Shown piece by piece: positions 1-8,434 of a stretch of 64,000 bases of DNA. The notes under the pieces were generated by a model. That model made no database searches. It had not been told where the DNA came from and saw only the letters and a list, made by a program, of their open reading frames with translations. Source of the stretch: JAJRTE01 sp964418585 (lineage in GTDB: Bacteria; Myxococcota_A; UBA796; JAJRTE01); NCBI GenBank assembly GCA_964418585.1, contig CAYQMG010000006.1:1-64000 (forward strand), in the 5' to 3' direction. Each line of letters opens with the position of its first letter. Position 1 is the stretch's first letter. Position numbers and translations under genes: made by a program.

Positions 1-94
1 TTGTTTGGTCACCACAATCGAGGTCGCAGCAGCCCACGGAGGGTGGAAAGGCCGTCGCCTCACCCTCTGCCATGAACCGCTGCGCCTGGTGTCC

Positions 95-140
95 CGCGCT
101 TCGCGCAAACTCCGCCTCTCGGCGGCAGGCCTACGGCCTA
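95..140. repeat. REP-like intergenic repeat, copy 1
   Basis: A stretch containing CGCGCTTCGCGCAAAC, then CCGCCTCTCGGCGG, then AGGCCTACGGCCT is built of three consecutive short palindromes able to form hairpins. The first two blocks recur almost exactly at 58,674-58,705 in another intergenic gap. This suggests a dispersed REP-type element. It lies upstream of the promoter of the first kinase gene. Confidence 0.5.
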
Positions 141-184
141 CTCCGCCGAAAAAGGATCACGCCTGGGTACCGGGTGAACGTGGG

Positions 185-214
185 TTGACTCGCGGGAGTG
201 CGGCCACGTAATAT
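185..214 (+). promoter_or_regulatory. Sigma-70-like promoter for the first kinase gene
   Basis: TTGACT at 185-190 and TAATAT at 209-214 are separated by 18 bp. The predicted transcription start near 221 leaves a leader of about 30-45 nt before the kinase start codon. Confidence 0.6.
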
Positions 215-252
215 GGCGATGCACCTGGTGACCGTTTGTTCACTTTTCATGG

Positions 253-2868
253 GTGAGTGCGTCCATGTCCGATTTTCAAGCAGGTGACGTTCTGGACGAG
301 CGATTTGAGATTGTCGGGGTGGTGGGTCGCGGTGGGATGGCCACAGTTTACCTGGCCCGGGATCGGTTGAGAGACGAGCGGATTGCGCTGAAGGTGCTGC
401 ACGAGCACCTGGCGGCGACGCCGTCGATGCGTGAGAGGTTGCGGCGGGAGGTGGTTGCCGCGGGCCGGATACGGCATCCAAACGCACTCGTCGCGCTTGA
501 TATCCATGAGTTGGAGGGTCGCCTGGCGCTCAGCATGCCGTTTCACACCGGGCGGACATTGGAGGAGCTGGTCGCGGCTCGTGGACAACTGTCGAGGGAA
601 GCCCTGGTTCGTCTGGGCACGGGGTTGGCCGGGGCGCTCGCCGAGGCGCATCGGGTCGGGGTGGTTCATCGGGACGTGACTCCTACGAACGTGATGGTGG
701 ACGACAATGGGGATGGCGTGCTGACCGACTTCGGTCTTGCGCGTCTCGAGGATTTTCGAACCGCCACCATGAGCGCGGCCATGGGGACGACCGGGTATGC
801 AGCGCCAGAGGTGTACGAAGGGCGTCGTGCGGATCCCCGTTCCGACATCTACAGTCTCGGAGCCGTGCTCTATTTTGCAGCGGCGGGCAGACCGGCGTTC
901 GTTGCCCAGAGTCCGGTGGGCATCCTCGAGAAGCAACTTGGCGAGTCGTACACCCCGCTATCCGAGTTGCGACCGGACTTGCCGCGGTTCCTGGTACAGA
1001 CCATCGAGTCGATGTTGGCCAAGGGGCCAGGTCTTCGTCCTCAGACTGCTACAGAGGTGAAGCGGTTGATGAGCGGGGAGGGCGAGCCGAGACACGTGGC
1101 GTCCAGGGCGCACGTGGCGTCCAGGGCGCACGTGGCGAATGTTTCCGGTCTTGGTTTGCAGGCGCTTGGGGGGGGTGACCTGTCGACCGTCCTGGCTCGG
1201 AGTGCTCGATGGGAAATGGGGAAGAATCTGGCCGAAGGGGGAAAGAGGAGGCGTCTTCCCACGGCGCTGTTGGGGTATCATCCGCTGCCCGAGGGTGAAT
1301 TTACGGTGGTGGTGCACGAAGTGCTGGAGGATGAGGAAAGGCGCTCAGCGATACGGCAGCGGTGGCGTCGGAAGCGGGCGAAAGGGCGACGGGGGCGGCA
1401 TCGAGGGAAGAGGAATGTGCTCAAGAGCGTGGCACGGGATTTCTTGGAATTTGTGCGGCCTTATGTGACGCTGTCGGACCAGTTGACGCCCGAGAAAGGG
1501 CTGGTTGACGCGGTGGCCCGGGAGGCGGGGCTTCCCGAGGGCGTGCTATCCATCCCGGATGCCATGTATGCGAAACGGTTTCGGCTGGTCGACTCGGTGG
1601 ACGAGGAGTGTGCGGATCGGCTGAAGGTGGCTGCGCGGCTGTGGGGATTCGGCGCCAAGGTCTATCACAAAGAGGAAGAGGTCGGACGGAGCAGTCTTCA
1701 GGCGTTGGCCCCCTTTCTCCCCGTACTGGCTCTGATTCTGTTTCTGTTCCTGATGATTGTCCTGAGTGCCATGTCGGACACGGACCACGGGGTGGTGGTG
1801 TTCGTGGGGGGAATGGTGATGTCGATAGTCTGGTCGTTGAAAAAGCTGATGGCGCAGAAGGAGGAGGCGGCGGTCCCGGTGAAGCGGGTGCCTTTGGCCT
1901 TCCAACGGGATTTGCGTCAGGATCTGATCGAGCCCTATCGAACCATGGTCCTGGAGGCGGGTGACTGGCTGACGTCGGCCGGAGCGGGGTCCATGGAAGT
2001 GGAGGCGAGGGCCGTCAAGCGGGTGCGGGAAGGTGCTGGATCGGCTTTGGACGGGTCAGGGGCGGGGCGGCGGGAGGGCTCCGGCTCCGGCGAGCGGGGT
2101 GGGGGAACCGTTCGGGAGTCGGATTCCGGTACCGGGGGGGAGGAGGCTGGGACCAGCGGTCGGGAGGACGCGACCGGGAGAGGAGGGAACACGGTTGAGG
2201 ACACGGTCCAGAGTACGCAGCAGCAGCTCGATTCGCTCCGGGAGTTGCTCGAGCAGCGGTCCGACGAGCTTCCCGCCATGGTACACGAGGACTTGGAGGA
2301 GACGGTGGAGCAGTTGCAGCGCCAGACGGGTCGACTGGGCCGGGAGCTGACCCTGTTGCATTCGAGGCTTTCCGAGGTCGATGACGATCACGCTTCGTCT
2401 GCAGCGGCGCGGATCGAGGCCCGCATCCAGCGCATGGAGACGCTGAAGCGGGCGGGGGAGGAGGTGGACGAGGCGGAGTTGGAAGTGCTGCGGAGAGGGG
2501 TTGCAGCGCATCGTGAAACGTTGGAGGCGGTGGAGGCGTGGGAGGCCCAGTCCACGCGCATCCTGGCCCGGCTTCTGGAGATCCATGCCTGTGCTCGACA
2601 GGCGGTGATGGACTTGATGGAGACCGTGAAGGTTGAGCACAGCAGTACGGAGCTGTTGGAACGCCTTCGGGGCGAGGTGCGTGCCGCCTCCGCTGCGCTC
2701 GACGAGGTGAACACGGTGAGCGAGACCGCAGTGCGGCCAGGCAAGGATTCTCGCCGTTCGCCGGTGTCGGATGCCGTTCGATCCGGTGCAGGCGGGAGGA
2801 CGGTGGAAAGTGCGGCGGAGGAAGTCAGGCGGAAGCTGGGGGGGGTGGAGCAATCGAGCCGTCGTTGA
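253..2868 (+). CDS. Ser/Thr protein kinase with membrane segments and coiled-coil tail
   Basis: This is a Hanks-type kinase of 871 aa. The kinase domain spans about residues 18-275, with glycine loop GRGGMATVY (25-33), the ATP-binding lysine in IALKVL and a DFG motif. The catalytic loop reads HRDVTPTN, so the usual lysine of HRDxKxxN is threonine; related HRDVSPxN kinases are common in myxobacteria. Residues about 483-505 and 512-530 are two hydrophobic segments, followed by a Gly/Ser-rich linker and a Glu/Arg-rich coiled coil (about 650-830). A short in-frame tandem repeat sits just after the kinase domain. The kinase is inferred to be anchored in the inner membrane and to signal through the coiled coil; its substrate is unknown. 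Starts: GTG at 253 or ATG at 265 (MSDFQAGDVL). The downstream SGNH gene follows immediately. Confidence 0.88.
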   Translation: MSASMSDFQAGDVLDERFEIVGVVGRGGMATVYLARDRLRDERIALKVLHEHLAATPSMRERLRREVVAAGRIRHPNALVALDIHELEGRLALSMPFHTGRTLEELVAARGQLSREALVRLGTGLAGALAEAHRVGVVHRDVTPTNVMVDDNGDGVLTDFGLARLEDFRTATMSAAMGTTGYAAPEVYEGRRADPRSDIYSLGAVLYFAAAGRPAFVAQSPVGILEKQLGESYTPLSELRPDLPRFLVQTIESMLAKGPGLRPQTATEVKRLMSGEGEPRHVASRAHVASRAHVANVSGLGLQALGGGDLSTVLARSARWEMGKNLAEGGKRRRLPTALLGYHPLPEGEFTVVVHEVLEDEERRSAIRQRWRRKRAKGRRGRHRGKRNVLKSVARDFLEFVRPYVTLSDQLTPEKGLVDAVAREAGLPEGVLSIPDAMYAKRFRLVDSVDEECADRLKVAARLWGFGAKVYHKEEEVGRSSLQALAPFLPVLALILFLFLMIVLSAMSDTDHGVVVFVGGMVMSIVWSLKKLMAQKEEAAVPVKRVPLAFQRDLRQDLIEPYRTMVLEAGDWLTSAGAGSMEVEARAVKRVREGAGSALDGSGAGRREGSGSGERGGGTVRESDSGTGGEEAGTSGREDATGRGGNTVEDTVQSTQQQLDSLRELLEQRSDELPAMVHEDLEETVEQLQRQTGRLGRELTLLHSRLSEVDDDHASSAAARIEARIQRMETLKRAGEEVDEAELEVLRRGVAAHRETLEAVEAWEAQSTRILARLLEIHACARQAVMDLMETVKVEHSSTELLERLRGEVRAASAALDEVNTVSETAVRPGKDSRRSPVSDAVRSGAGGRTVESAAEEVRRKLGGVEQSSRR
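1093..1137 (+). repeat. 18-bp tandem repeat inside the kinase gene
   Basis: The 18-bp unit CACGTGGCGTCCAGGGCG is present twice perfectly (1093-1110, 1111-1128), followed by its first nine bases. It encodes HVASRA repeats just after the kinase domain. A length of 18 keeps the reading frame whatever the copy number, so copy-number variation would change the linker without destroying the protein. Confidence 0.85.
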
Positions 2869-2882
2869 GCGGGCGCGGGGTC

Positions 2883-3782
2883 ATGGCCAGGCGGATGTTC
2901 TTGAAGCGAATCGGTTTTGCCCTGGTTGCCGTGGTGTGCTTTTTCGCACTGTTGGAGGGGCTGTTGTGGGTCGCAGGCGGGGTGCGGTCGCGCTGGATTC
3001 AGCCTCGAGTCACCGGTGGAGGCGGCCGAACGCTGGTGTGCGTTGGCGATTCGGTCACGTTCGGCCTGGGTGCTGACACGGACCAGAGCTATCCATCTCA
3101 ACTTGCCCGTTTGCCCGAGATACGGGGGCGGGATGTGCAGGTGGTGAACCTGGGACGGCCCGGGCAGTCCCTTCGTGGTGCCGTGGCGGGCCTGCGGGAC
3201 TACCTCACGGATCGACCCGCCGGCGAAGGCACCCTGGTGTTGCTTCTGGGTGGCTTCAACGACTGTGTCCATCTGCCGGGCATGTTCACCGAGCATGCGA
3301 CGGTGCAACAACCAGCGCCTGTGCAGGCGTTTCTGGCTCGTTTCCGCACCTATCGGCTCTTGCGCAATCTGCTTGCCCGTGTCCCGGAGAGGGATTCCGG
3401 TTCGGACACCTTGTTGCCGCCGGTCGGGACAGGGCATGACCGCGATTTGTGCCGGAATGAACTCGGCCCCGGTGCGCTCGACGCAGCGCTGAGACTGTCG
3501 GCGCAGCACGGATTCCAGTTGCTGGTCACGACCTACCCGATCCCGCTTCGGGCGCAGCATTCAGATCTTCCCACAGTCACGGCGGCGGTGAACGAAATCC
3601 TGCGGGAGGAGACCCGACGCCGGGGCGTGCCTCTGCTGGACACCGTGGCCTGCGTGCAGGAAGCGGAACAGGCGTCGTCGGAGCCTTTCTTCAACGACGA
3701 CGGGATCCATTTGTTCGCCCGCGGGTACGCTGCCATGGCGCGGTGCCTGGCCCGCATGCTGGCTTCTTTCCTGTCCCCCTGA
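2883..3782 (+). CDS. Membrane-anchored SGNH/GDSL hydrolase-family protein
   Basis: The protein starts with a basic N-terminus and one hydrophobic segment (MARRMFLKRIGFALVAVV...), which would anchor or export it. It then shows the SGNH-hydrolase blocks: GDSVTFGLG with the candidate nucleophile Ser about 40 residues after the membrane segment, a GGFND block III, and DDGIHL near the C-terminus supplying the Asp and His. Enzymes of this fold deacylate or acylate polysaccharides and lipids; the substrate here is unknown. An in-frame TTG at 2865 overlaps the kinase stop codon and would add six residues. I prefer ATG 2883 because it begins directly at the membrane signal. It is co-transcribed with the upstream kinase by position. 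A related SGNH protein lies at 4885-5961. Confidence 0.8.
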   Translation: MARRMFLKRIGFALVAVVCFFALLEGLLWVAGGVRSRWIQPRVTGGGGRTLVCVGDSVTFGLGADTDQSYPSQLARLPEIRGRDVQVVNLGRPGQSLRGAVAGLRDYLTDRPAGEGTLVLLLGGFNDCVHLPGMFTEHATVQQPAPVQAFLARFRTYRLLRNLLARVPERDSGSDTLLPPVGTGHDRDLCRNELGPGALDAALRLSAQHGFQLLVTTYPIPLRAQHSDLPTVTAAVNEILREETRRRGVPLLDTVACVQEAEQASSEPFFNDDGIHLFARGYAAMARCLARMLASFLSP

Positions 3783-3834
3783 CCCTGGGCACCGGCGTCT
3801 CCCCCGCGCAACCAGGGAAGAGCATCGGCAGCGG

Positions 3835-3863
3835 TTGCCATCGTGCACCAGGTGGCGTATCCT
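3835..3863 (+). promoter_or_regulatory. Sigma-70-like promoter for the lipoprotein gene at 3898
   Basis: TTGCCA (3835-3840) and TATCCT (3858-3863) have a 17-bp spacer. A strong AAGGAGG Shine-Dalgarno follows at about 3880 before the ATG at 3898. Confidence 0.5.
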
Positions 3864-3897
3864 GGCCTCGAGCACGGTGCAAGGAGGGGCGCAACCG

Positions 3898-4761
3898 ATG
3901 AAGCCGATCCCTTTCCTCTTGCTTGTCTTCGCTGTGGGTGGGTGTGCCGTCCGGCAGGGGGAGTCCGGCGCGGTGGAAACAGCCCATTCGGTCGAGCCAT
4001 CCGGGTGGTATGACGTGGCCGGCCACCCGTGTTATCGGCCGCCGAACTTTGACGCCCTGTCCGGTGCCGGGCGGCGGCAGGCACGGGGGGACGCACTCTA
4101 CGAGGTGACACGTCGCTGGAGAGGCAGCGTGGACCCGGACTTCCTCGTCCCGGATGACCTGGCGGACACGCTCGAGTCCCTGGTGTTGCAGCATCCAGAC
4201 CTCATCGAGCGTCTGGTTGTGGAAGACCACGACCTGTGCACCCGGTGGGCGCGTGGGCAGATCACCCAGGAGGACTATGCCCGGTCTCTCGGCTCGGTCC
4301 AGGAGGAGTTCCAGGCGGGCACGTGTGCCCATCCCTCGTTTGAACTCGTCACCCAGTATCTCGAGGTGGACCGGCGTTGGCAGTTCGACCTTCCCCTGTG
4401 CAAGGGGGACCGGGTGGACCTCAAGGCGTCGAGCGGGTACTACACCATTGCGTACCAGGGGGATGATGAGAAAACCTCGTGGATAACTGCAGAGGGAGAT
4501 CGCACCCGGCCCACGGTGGGAACCGACTACCCTTGCGCCGAGGAAGGGTGTTTTGCAGGTCAATTGGTGGGCAGGTTCCAGGACCGGGAGGGGCATTCCT
4601 GGGTTTTTCCGGTGGGTTTCGGGACGCGCTTCGTCGCTCCTGCGCACGGCTCACTCTCGTTTTCCATCAACGACATCGAGATGTTTGACAACCGGTTTCG
4701 AGTCGTCGACGGGGTGAAAGATTTCCTGCTCGTTGAAATACGTCCAGCCGAGGGGCCTTGA
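3898..4761 (+). CDS. Lipoprotein of unknown function
   Basis: This 287-aa protein begins with MKPIPFLLLVFAVGGC, a lipoprotein signal peptide with the acylated cysteine at residue 16. The ATG at 3898 is preceded by AAGGAGG, which decides the start over upstream in-frame codons. The mature part is rich in charged residues and has several cysteines (for example in GHPCYRPP and EEGCFAG) that could form disulfides in the periplasm. I recognise no family. It has its own predicted promoter and lies between two SGNH-hydrolase genes, so an envelope or polysaccharide-related role is possible but unproven. Confidence 0.75.
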   Translation: MKPIPFLLLVFAVGGCAVRQGESGAVETAHSVEPSGWYDVAGHPCYRPPNFDALSGAGRRQARGDALYEVTRRWRGSVDPDFLVPDDLADTLESLVLQHPDLIERLVVEDHDLCTRWARGQITQEDYARSLGSVQEEFQAGTCAHPSFELVTQYLEVDRRWQFDLPLCKGDRVDLKASSGYYTIAYQGDDEKTSWITAEGDRTRPTVGTDYPCAEEGCFAGQLVGRFQDREGHSWVFPVGFGTRFVAPAHGSLSFSINDIEMFDNRFRVVDGVKDFLLVEIRPAEGP

Positions 4762-4805
4762 CATCGGTCCGGTCCGCGCCACGTGCTGCTTGCGTGCCTT
4801 TCGGC

Positions 4806-4834
4806 TTGACTGCCCGATTCACCCTGTCTAACAT
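4806..4834 (+). promoter_or_regulatory. Sigma-70-like promoter for the second SGNH gene
   Basis: TTGACT at 4806-4811 and TAACAT at 4829-4834 have a 17-bp spacer. The predicted start is about 4841, some 44 nt before the coding start. Confidence 0.6.
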
Positions 4835-4884
4835 TGTGAACAGAGTAGTCCGCCCATTCTGACGTATCTCACTGTGGAACCGAC

Positions 4885-5961
4885 GTGGCAAGAGCTGACG
4901 AACCTGACGGAGGAAGCGCACGGAGACCGACCTCGAGCCGCATCGCCTTGTGGAAGAAGCTGCTGTTCACTGTTGTCGTCCTCCTCCTTTTCTTCGGGAT
5001 TCCGGAACTGGTCCTGACGATCCTCAAGCTCCCGGAGGATCTGTACGAGCGGGGTATTTTCTGGGGAATCGAACCCAACCTCGTGGAGGAGCCGTTCCTT
5101 CACAGAGAACTCGGCACTCGGTTCAAGGTGTCGACCAACTCCAGGAGCCTGCGCTACAAGGAGATTCCGGTAGGGCGTCAGCCAAACACGGTGCGGCTGC
5201 TCGCGCTTGGAGATTCCACAACCTTTGGGTGGGGCGTCGAGCAGGACGAGACCTATCCCGCCCAGCTCGAGCGTATCCTGCAGGAGAAGCATCCTGAGGT
5301 CGTCATTCAGGTCTTGAACGGCGGTGTGCCAGGCTACACCTCGTTCCAGGGATTGCATCACTTCAAGCGGAACTGTCTTCCCTATGAGCCTGACATTGTT
5401 CTGTTTGGATACATAGTCCAGGATGCCCGGAAGACGGCGATCACGGACAAGCAGCAGCGATTGATCGATCTGGAGGTTCAGCGGCGGCGTCTGAATCCGC
5501 TGTACCGGATACGGCTGGTCCGGTATCTTCATTGGCAGTACGTGAAGTACCTGTCGTGGAAGAACCAGCGGTTGAGCGACGAGGCCAAGGCCGATCCCAC
5601 CGCCGAGACCCGTGTGCCGTTGGCCGACTACAAGGAGAACATCCTGACCTTTGCCCGGTTGTGCAAGGAGAACCATGCGCAACTCGTGCTGTTCGGTTTT
5701 CCCCTCGAGGTCATTGGCTATACCAAGCACCACCGGGATCTGTTGGCCCGGGTGGCGAAGGAGGAGGGGCTTCCTCATTTCGACCCATCCAATCAGATTC
5801 ACGAGGCGGCGCGGCGCGAGACGCTCTACTTCCCGAAGGACAAGGGGCACCCGAATGCACGCGGGTGTGCGCTGATCGCCCGGCTGCTTGCGGACTACAT
5901 CGAGCGGGAGCGGCTGCTGGAGGCTCCGATTGCGGATCGATTGGCGGGAGGGAAGCCCTGA
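4885..5961 (+). CDS. Membrane-anchored SGNH/GDSL hydrolase-family protein
   Basis: This 358-aa protein has a cytoplasmic basic head, one transmembrane segment (about residues 24-44) and an exported SGNH-hydrolase domain. Block I is LALGDSTTFGWG with the candidate nucleophile Ser at about residue 111. A Gly/Asn block follows (VLNGGVPGYTS), and a C-terminal DKGHPNARG supplies Asp and His. The family includes acyl-ester hydrolases and acyl transferases acting on sugars and lipids. It is predicted to start at GTG 4885. A GT2 glycosyltransferase follows 95 nt downstream, so this may be a tailoring enzyme for a surface glycan; that is inference. It is a distant paralogue of the gene at 2883-3782. 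Confidence 0.8.
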   Translation: MARADEPDGGSARRPTSSRIALWKKLLFTVVVLLLFFGIPELVLTILKLPEDLYERGIFWGIEPNLVEEPFLHRELGTRFKVSTNSRSLRYKEIPVGRQPNTVRLLALGDSTTFGWGVEQDETYPAQLERILQEKHPEVVIQVLNGGVPGYTSFQGLHHFKRNCLPYEPDIVLFGYIVQDARKTAITDKQQRLIDLEVQRRRLNPLYRIRLVRYLHWQYVKYLSWKNQRLSDEAKADPTAETRVPLADYKENILTFARLCKENHAQLVLFGFPLEVIGYTKHHRDLLARVAKEEGLPHFDPSNQIHEAARRETLYFPKDKGHPNARGCALIARLLADYIERERLLEAPIADRLAGGKP

Positions 5962-6056
5962 GGGAGGGGTCGAGGAACGGGTGCGGGCAGGGCGTCCGGT
6001 GGGGGGCCGAGTGGGGAGCGGTGGGTGGTCCATGGTGGCGATGTGGAGGTGATGGC

Positions 6057-6758
6057 GTGGGCGAATCGGTGCGGAATGCCACGCTCATCCTGATGGCGCT
6101 GAACGAATTGCCCGCCTTGCGGGCGTGGTGGGACCGGATTCCGCGTCACCTGGTGCGCGAATGTATCGCGGTGGACGGCGGGTCCACGGACGGGACACGG
6201 GAGTTTCTTGCCGGGCGGGGGGTTCGGGTGGTCACGCAGGAGCGGCCCGGCTGGGGGGAAGCGGCGCGGTTGGGGGTGCTGGCCACGGAAATGCCCCACG
6301 TGGTGTTTTTCAATCCGGACGGCAACAACGATCCCGAAGACATACCACTGCTGCTGGACCGTCTCGAGGCCGGTTTCGACCTGGTCATCGCCTCTCGTTT
6401 CATGCCCGAGTCGGTGCATGCGGAAGATGGACTGTACCTGAAGCCTCGAGCGCGTGGCTGTCAGGCGTTCACTCGAGCCGCCAATCGCCTGTTTGGTTCT
6501 GGATACCGCGTGACCGATGCCACGAACGGATTTCGTGCGGTGACCCGGAGCGCGTTTCTCCGTCTGGCGTTGGACGCCCCGGGATTTGAACTGGCCTACC
6601 AGATGACGATCCAGGCCATGCGGGCTGGACTTCGCATTGCGGAGATCCCCACGTTCGAGGGGCCGCGGCTTGCCGGTTCGAGCAAGTTTCGGATCGTTCC
6701 CGCCGGACTCGAGCACCTCAAGGTGCTTGGCTGCGAATGGTGGACCTCAAGGCGCTGA
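6057..6758 (+). CDS. Family 2 glycosyltransferase
   Basis: This is a 233-aa single-domain GT-A enzyme with no obvious membrane helix. The nucleotide-sugar fold is seen in LILMALNE, VDGGSTDGT and FFNPDGNNDPED, where the aspartates probably bind metal and nucleotide. ATNGFRAVTRSAF resembles the acceptor-side motif of dolichyl-phosphate-mannose-synthase-like enzymes. GTG at 6057 is chosen because GGAGGT lies 6 nt upstream (6045-6050) and the protein then begins at the first beta strand; open frame upstream of this is probably not translated. The gene follows the SGNH protein and probably shares its transcript. Its 3' end overlaps the convergent lipoprotein gene by 12 bp. Confidence 0.8.
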   Translation: MGESVRNATLILMALNELPALRAWWDRIPRHLVRECIAVDGGSTDGTREFLAGRGVRVVTQERPGWGEAARLGVLATEMPHVVFFNPDGNNDPEDIPLLLDRLEAGFDLVIASRFMPESVHAEDGLYLKPRARGCQAFTRAANRLFGSGYRVTDATNGFRAVTRSAFLRLALDAPGFELAYQMTIQAMRAGLRIAEIPTFEGPRLAGSSKFRIVPAGLEHLKVLGCEWWTSRR

Positions 6759-7358
6759 CGTGTATTCAGTCAGCGTGATGTCCACGGAAACCATCTCGTC
6801 GGCGGAGAAGAACAGTTCGCTGTCGCCCACCAGATCCCCTGCATTCTGGGTGCCGTCCTGGTTCGTGTCCTGCCATGCCTCGGCGATGAAGTAGTCGTTT
6901 CTGGGCACGCTGGTGGAGAAGGTGAGGGGAAAGGTGAGGGGTGGGAAGAGCGTCAACTCGGACGCAAAGTCGTTCGGGTCGATGGGTTTCCCGTCGGGGC
7001 CGCGCTGCACGCTGTTGTAGAAGGCGATACGGATCACCATGTCGGTCAAGGGAGACGTGTCGCCCGGGTAGATGGTGCCGGTCAGGTTCGGTTGCCACGC
7101 CAGGAACGGGGTCGGTCCCGGGCCGCCGACCGGTGTGGGGGAAGGCGTGTCCTCAGGGGTAGGCGCCTCGAGAGGCGTTGGCGTTGGTGTAGTCGCCGTG
7201 GTGGGGAGGTGTTCGTAGTCGTCATCGTCGATGACCTGGGCGCCTGGTGTGGAATAGTTTTCCGGCTCCGGCGGTTCACCGCAGGAGAGAGCGGCGATGG
7301 TGCCGCCCACGATACACCAGGCACAAAGGTTCCATCCGAGAGTCTTGCCCACTGCCAC
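6747..7358 (-). CDS. Lipoprotein with proline/threonine-rich linker
   Basis: The N-terminus has a hydrophobic signal ending in AALSC, a lipobox. It is followed by an acidic stretch and a PTPTP-type linker (about residues 40-80), then a small domain of about 120 residues. The domain contains D-x-N-x-D-G-like loops (for example DTNQDGTQNAGD) that may bind calcium. No family is recognised. The GTG at 7358 is the likely start (mature N-terminus CGEPPEPEN). The other Pro/Thr-linker lipoprotein at 11898 looks similar in layout. The gene is transcribed divergently from tadA. Confidence 0.65.
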   Translation of the reverse strand: MAVGKTLGWNLCAWCIVGGTIAALSCGEPPEPENYSTPGAQVIDDDDYEHLPTTATTPTPTPLEAPTPEDTPSPTPVGGPGPTPFLAWQPNLTGTIYPGDTSPLTDMVIRIAFYNSVQRGPDGKPIDPNDFASELTLFPPLTFPLTFSTSVPRNDYFIAEAWQDTNQDGTQNAGDLVGDSELFFSADEMVSVDITLTEYTSAP

Positions 7359-7440
7359 ACCCCTGTTTCGCGTCCGCCGGTTCGTTGTGTGCGGGTCGCA
7401 TGCGCGTCCACCCGAATAAGCTGTCATGGCCGCCGCGGGG

Positions 7441-7471
7441 TGTCAAGCCCGGTGGCGGAATCCGCTTGACA
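7441..7471. promoter_or_regulatory. Back-to-back -35 elements in a perfect inverted repeat
   Basis: TGTCAAGC (7441-7448) and GCTTGACA (7464-7471) form a perfect 8-bp inverted repeat with a 15-bp centre. Each arm contains a consensus TTGACA, one facing tadA and one facing the divergent lipoprotein gene. The arrangement could be a coincidence of two strong promoters or an operator binding both. Confidence 0.5.
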
Positions 7472-7494
7472 CGCGGCGGCCTCCTTTCCATAGT
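7466..7494 (+). promoter_or_regulatory. tadA promoter, apparently giving a leaderless mRNA
   Basis: TTGACA (7466-7471) and CATAGT (7489-7494) have a 17-bp spacer. The expected transcription start at about 7501 is one or two bases before the ATG at 7503, and no Shine-Dalgarno is visible between them. Confidence 0.6.
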
Positions 7495-7502
7495 AGCCAC
7501 CC

Positions 7503-7988
7503 ATGAGCGGGCGTGAGGACGACGAAGTCTACATGACGTTGGCGCTCCAGGAAGCCAGGGAGGCGGCCGCGGGGGAGGAGGTGCCGGTCGGCGCAGTGGT
7601 CGTATTCCGGGGCGAGGTCGTTGGGCGAGGTCGGAACTTGCGGGAAACGCTTCAGGACCCCAGCGCTCATGCCGAGGTCCTGGCACTCCGGGAAGCCGCC
7701 TCGAGTCTGGGCGGATGGCGTCTCCCGGGTACCACCCTTTACGTGACGCTGGAGCCCTGTATCATGTGCATGGGCGCCGCGTTGTTGGCGCGGGTCGAGC
7801 GCATCGTGTTTGGGGCCTGGGACCCGAAAGGCGGCGCCGCCGGGAGCGTCCTGGACGTGTCGCATCTTCCGCAGCTCAACCACGAGATCGAGGTGGTGGG
7901 CGGGGTGCTTGAATCGGCCTGTTCCACGCTCTTGTCCGATTTTTTCGCGCACTTGCGCGAGCAGCGCAGGCGGCGTGCAGGCGCGTGA
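7503..7988 (+). CDS. tadA: tRNA-specific adenosine deaminase TadA
   Basis: This 161-aa enzyme deaminates the wobble adenosine (A34 to inosine) of tRNA-Arg(ACG), allowing one tRNA to read several codons. The cytidine/deoxycytidylate deaminase zinc site is complete: HAE at residues 56-58 (His ligand and proton-shuttling Glu) and PCIMC at 85-89 (Cys86, Cys89). The length is normal for bacterial TadA. It heads a classical block of tRNA-Ser genes, SRP RNA and dnaX-ybaB-recR. Its promoter places the transcription start almost on the ATG, suggesting leaderless translation. Guanine deaminases share the fold, but the sequence and context fit TadA. Confidence 0.95.
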   Translation: MSGREDDEVYMTLALQEAREAAAGEEVPVGAVVVFRGEVVGRGRNLRETLQDPSAHAEVLALREAASSLGGWRLPGTTLYVTLEPCIMCMGAALLARVERIVFGAWDPKGGAAGSVLDVSHLPQLNHEIEVVGGVLESACSTLLSDFFAHLREQRRRRAGA

Positions 7989-8131
7989 CGCGGCCGATTC
8001 GCACGTGTCACGCACTATTGGGTTGCAAAGAAGGGGATTTTCGGTAGACTAGGAGCCGAATCGGGTCTGCGGCGTGCGTGCCCCCCCAGGCAGCAAGGCT
8101 TTGCGGGTGGGCCGGGCATGAGCGACCGTGT

Positions 8132-8221
8132 GGAGAGATGGCCGAGTGGTCGAAGGCGCCTGATTCGAAATCAGGTGTAGGGGTGACTCTACCGGGGGTT
8201 CAAATCCCTCTCTCTCCGCCA
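8132..8221 (+). tRNA. tRNA-Ser (anticodon CGA)
   Basis: The acceptor stem GGAGAGA (8132-8138) pairs with TCTCTCC (8211-8217), followed by discriminator G and an encoded CCA. The anticodon stem-loop CCTGA-TTCGAAA-TCAGG gives anticodon CGA, reading UCG. A long variable arm typical of serine tRNA is present, and the T-loop GGTTCAAATCC is canonical. Confidence 0.96.
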
Positions 8222-8321
8222 CGAGTGGCCGGGGGCGGACGCTTTTTCATTGAGAAACGTTCGTCGCCCGGTATAATTGCGTCGCTGGTACCGGCCGGGG
8301 GGCTCATGGTGCCGCGCCGAC

Positions 8322-8413
8322 GGAGAGATGTCCGAGTTGGTCGAAGGAGCACGACTGGAAATCGTGTGTACGCCAAAAGCGTACCGAGGGTTCGAATCCC
8401 TCTCTCTCCGCCA
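8322..8413 (+). tRNA. tRNA-Ser (anticodon GGA)
   Basis: The acceptor stem GGAGAGA (8322-8328) pairs with TCTCTCC (8403-8409), followed by G and an encoded CCA. The anticodon loop TGGAAAT carries GGA, reading UCC and UCU. The long variable arm and T-arm GGTTCGAATCC are intact. It shares its acceptor stem with the tRNA-Ser 100 bp upstream, so the pair probably arose by duplication. Confidence 0.96.
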
Positions 8414-8434
8414 TACAACCAGTCCACCAGGTCC

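Noticed and set aside
5..211. Open frame at the left edge
   Set aside because: Arg/Pro/Gly-rich, overlaps the REP-like palindromes and has no Shine-Dalgarno or recognisable sequence.
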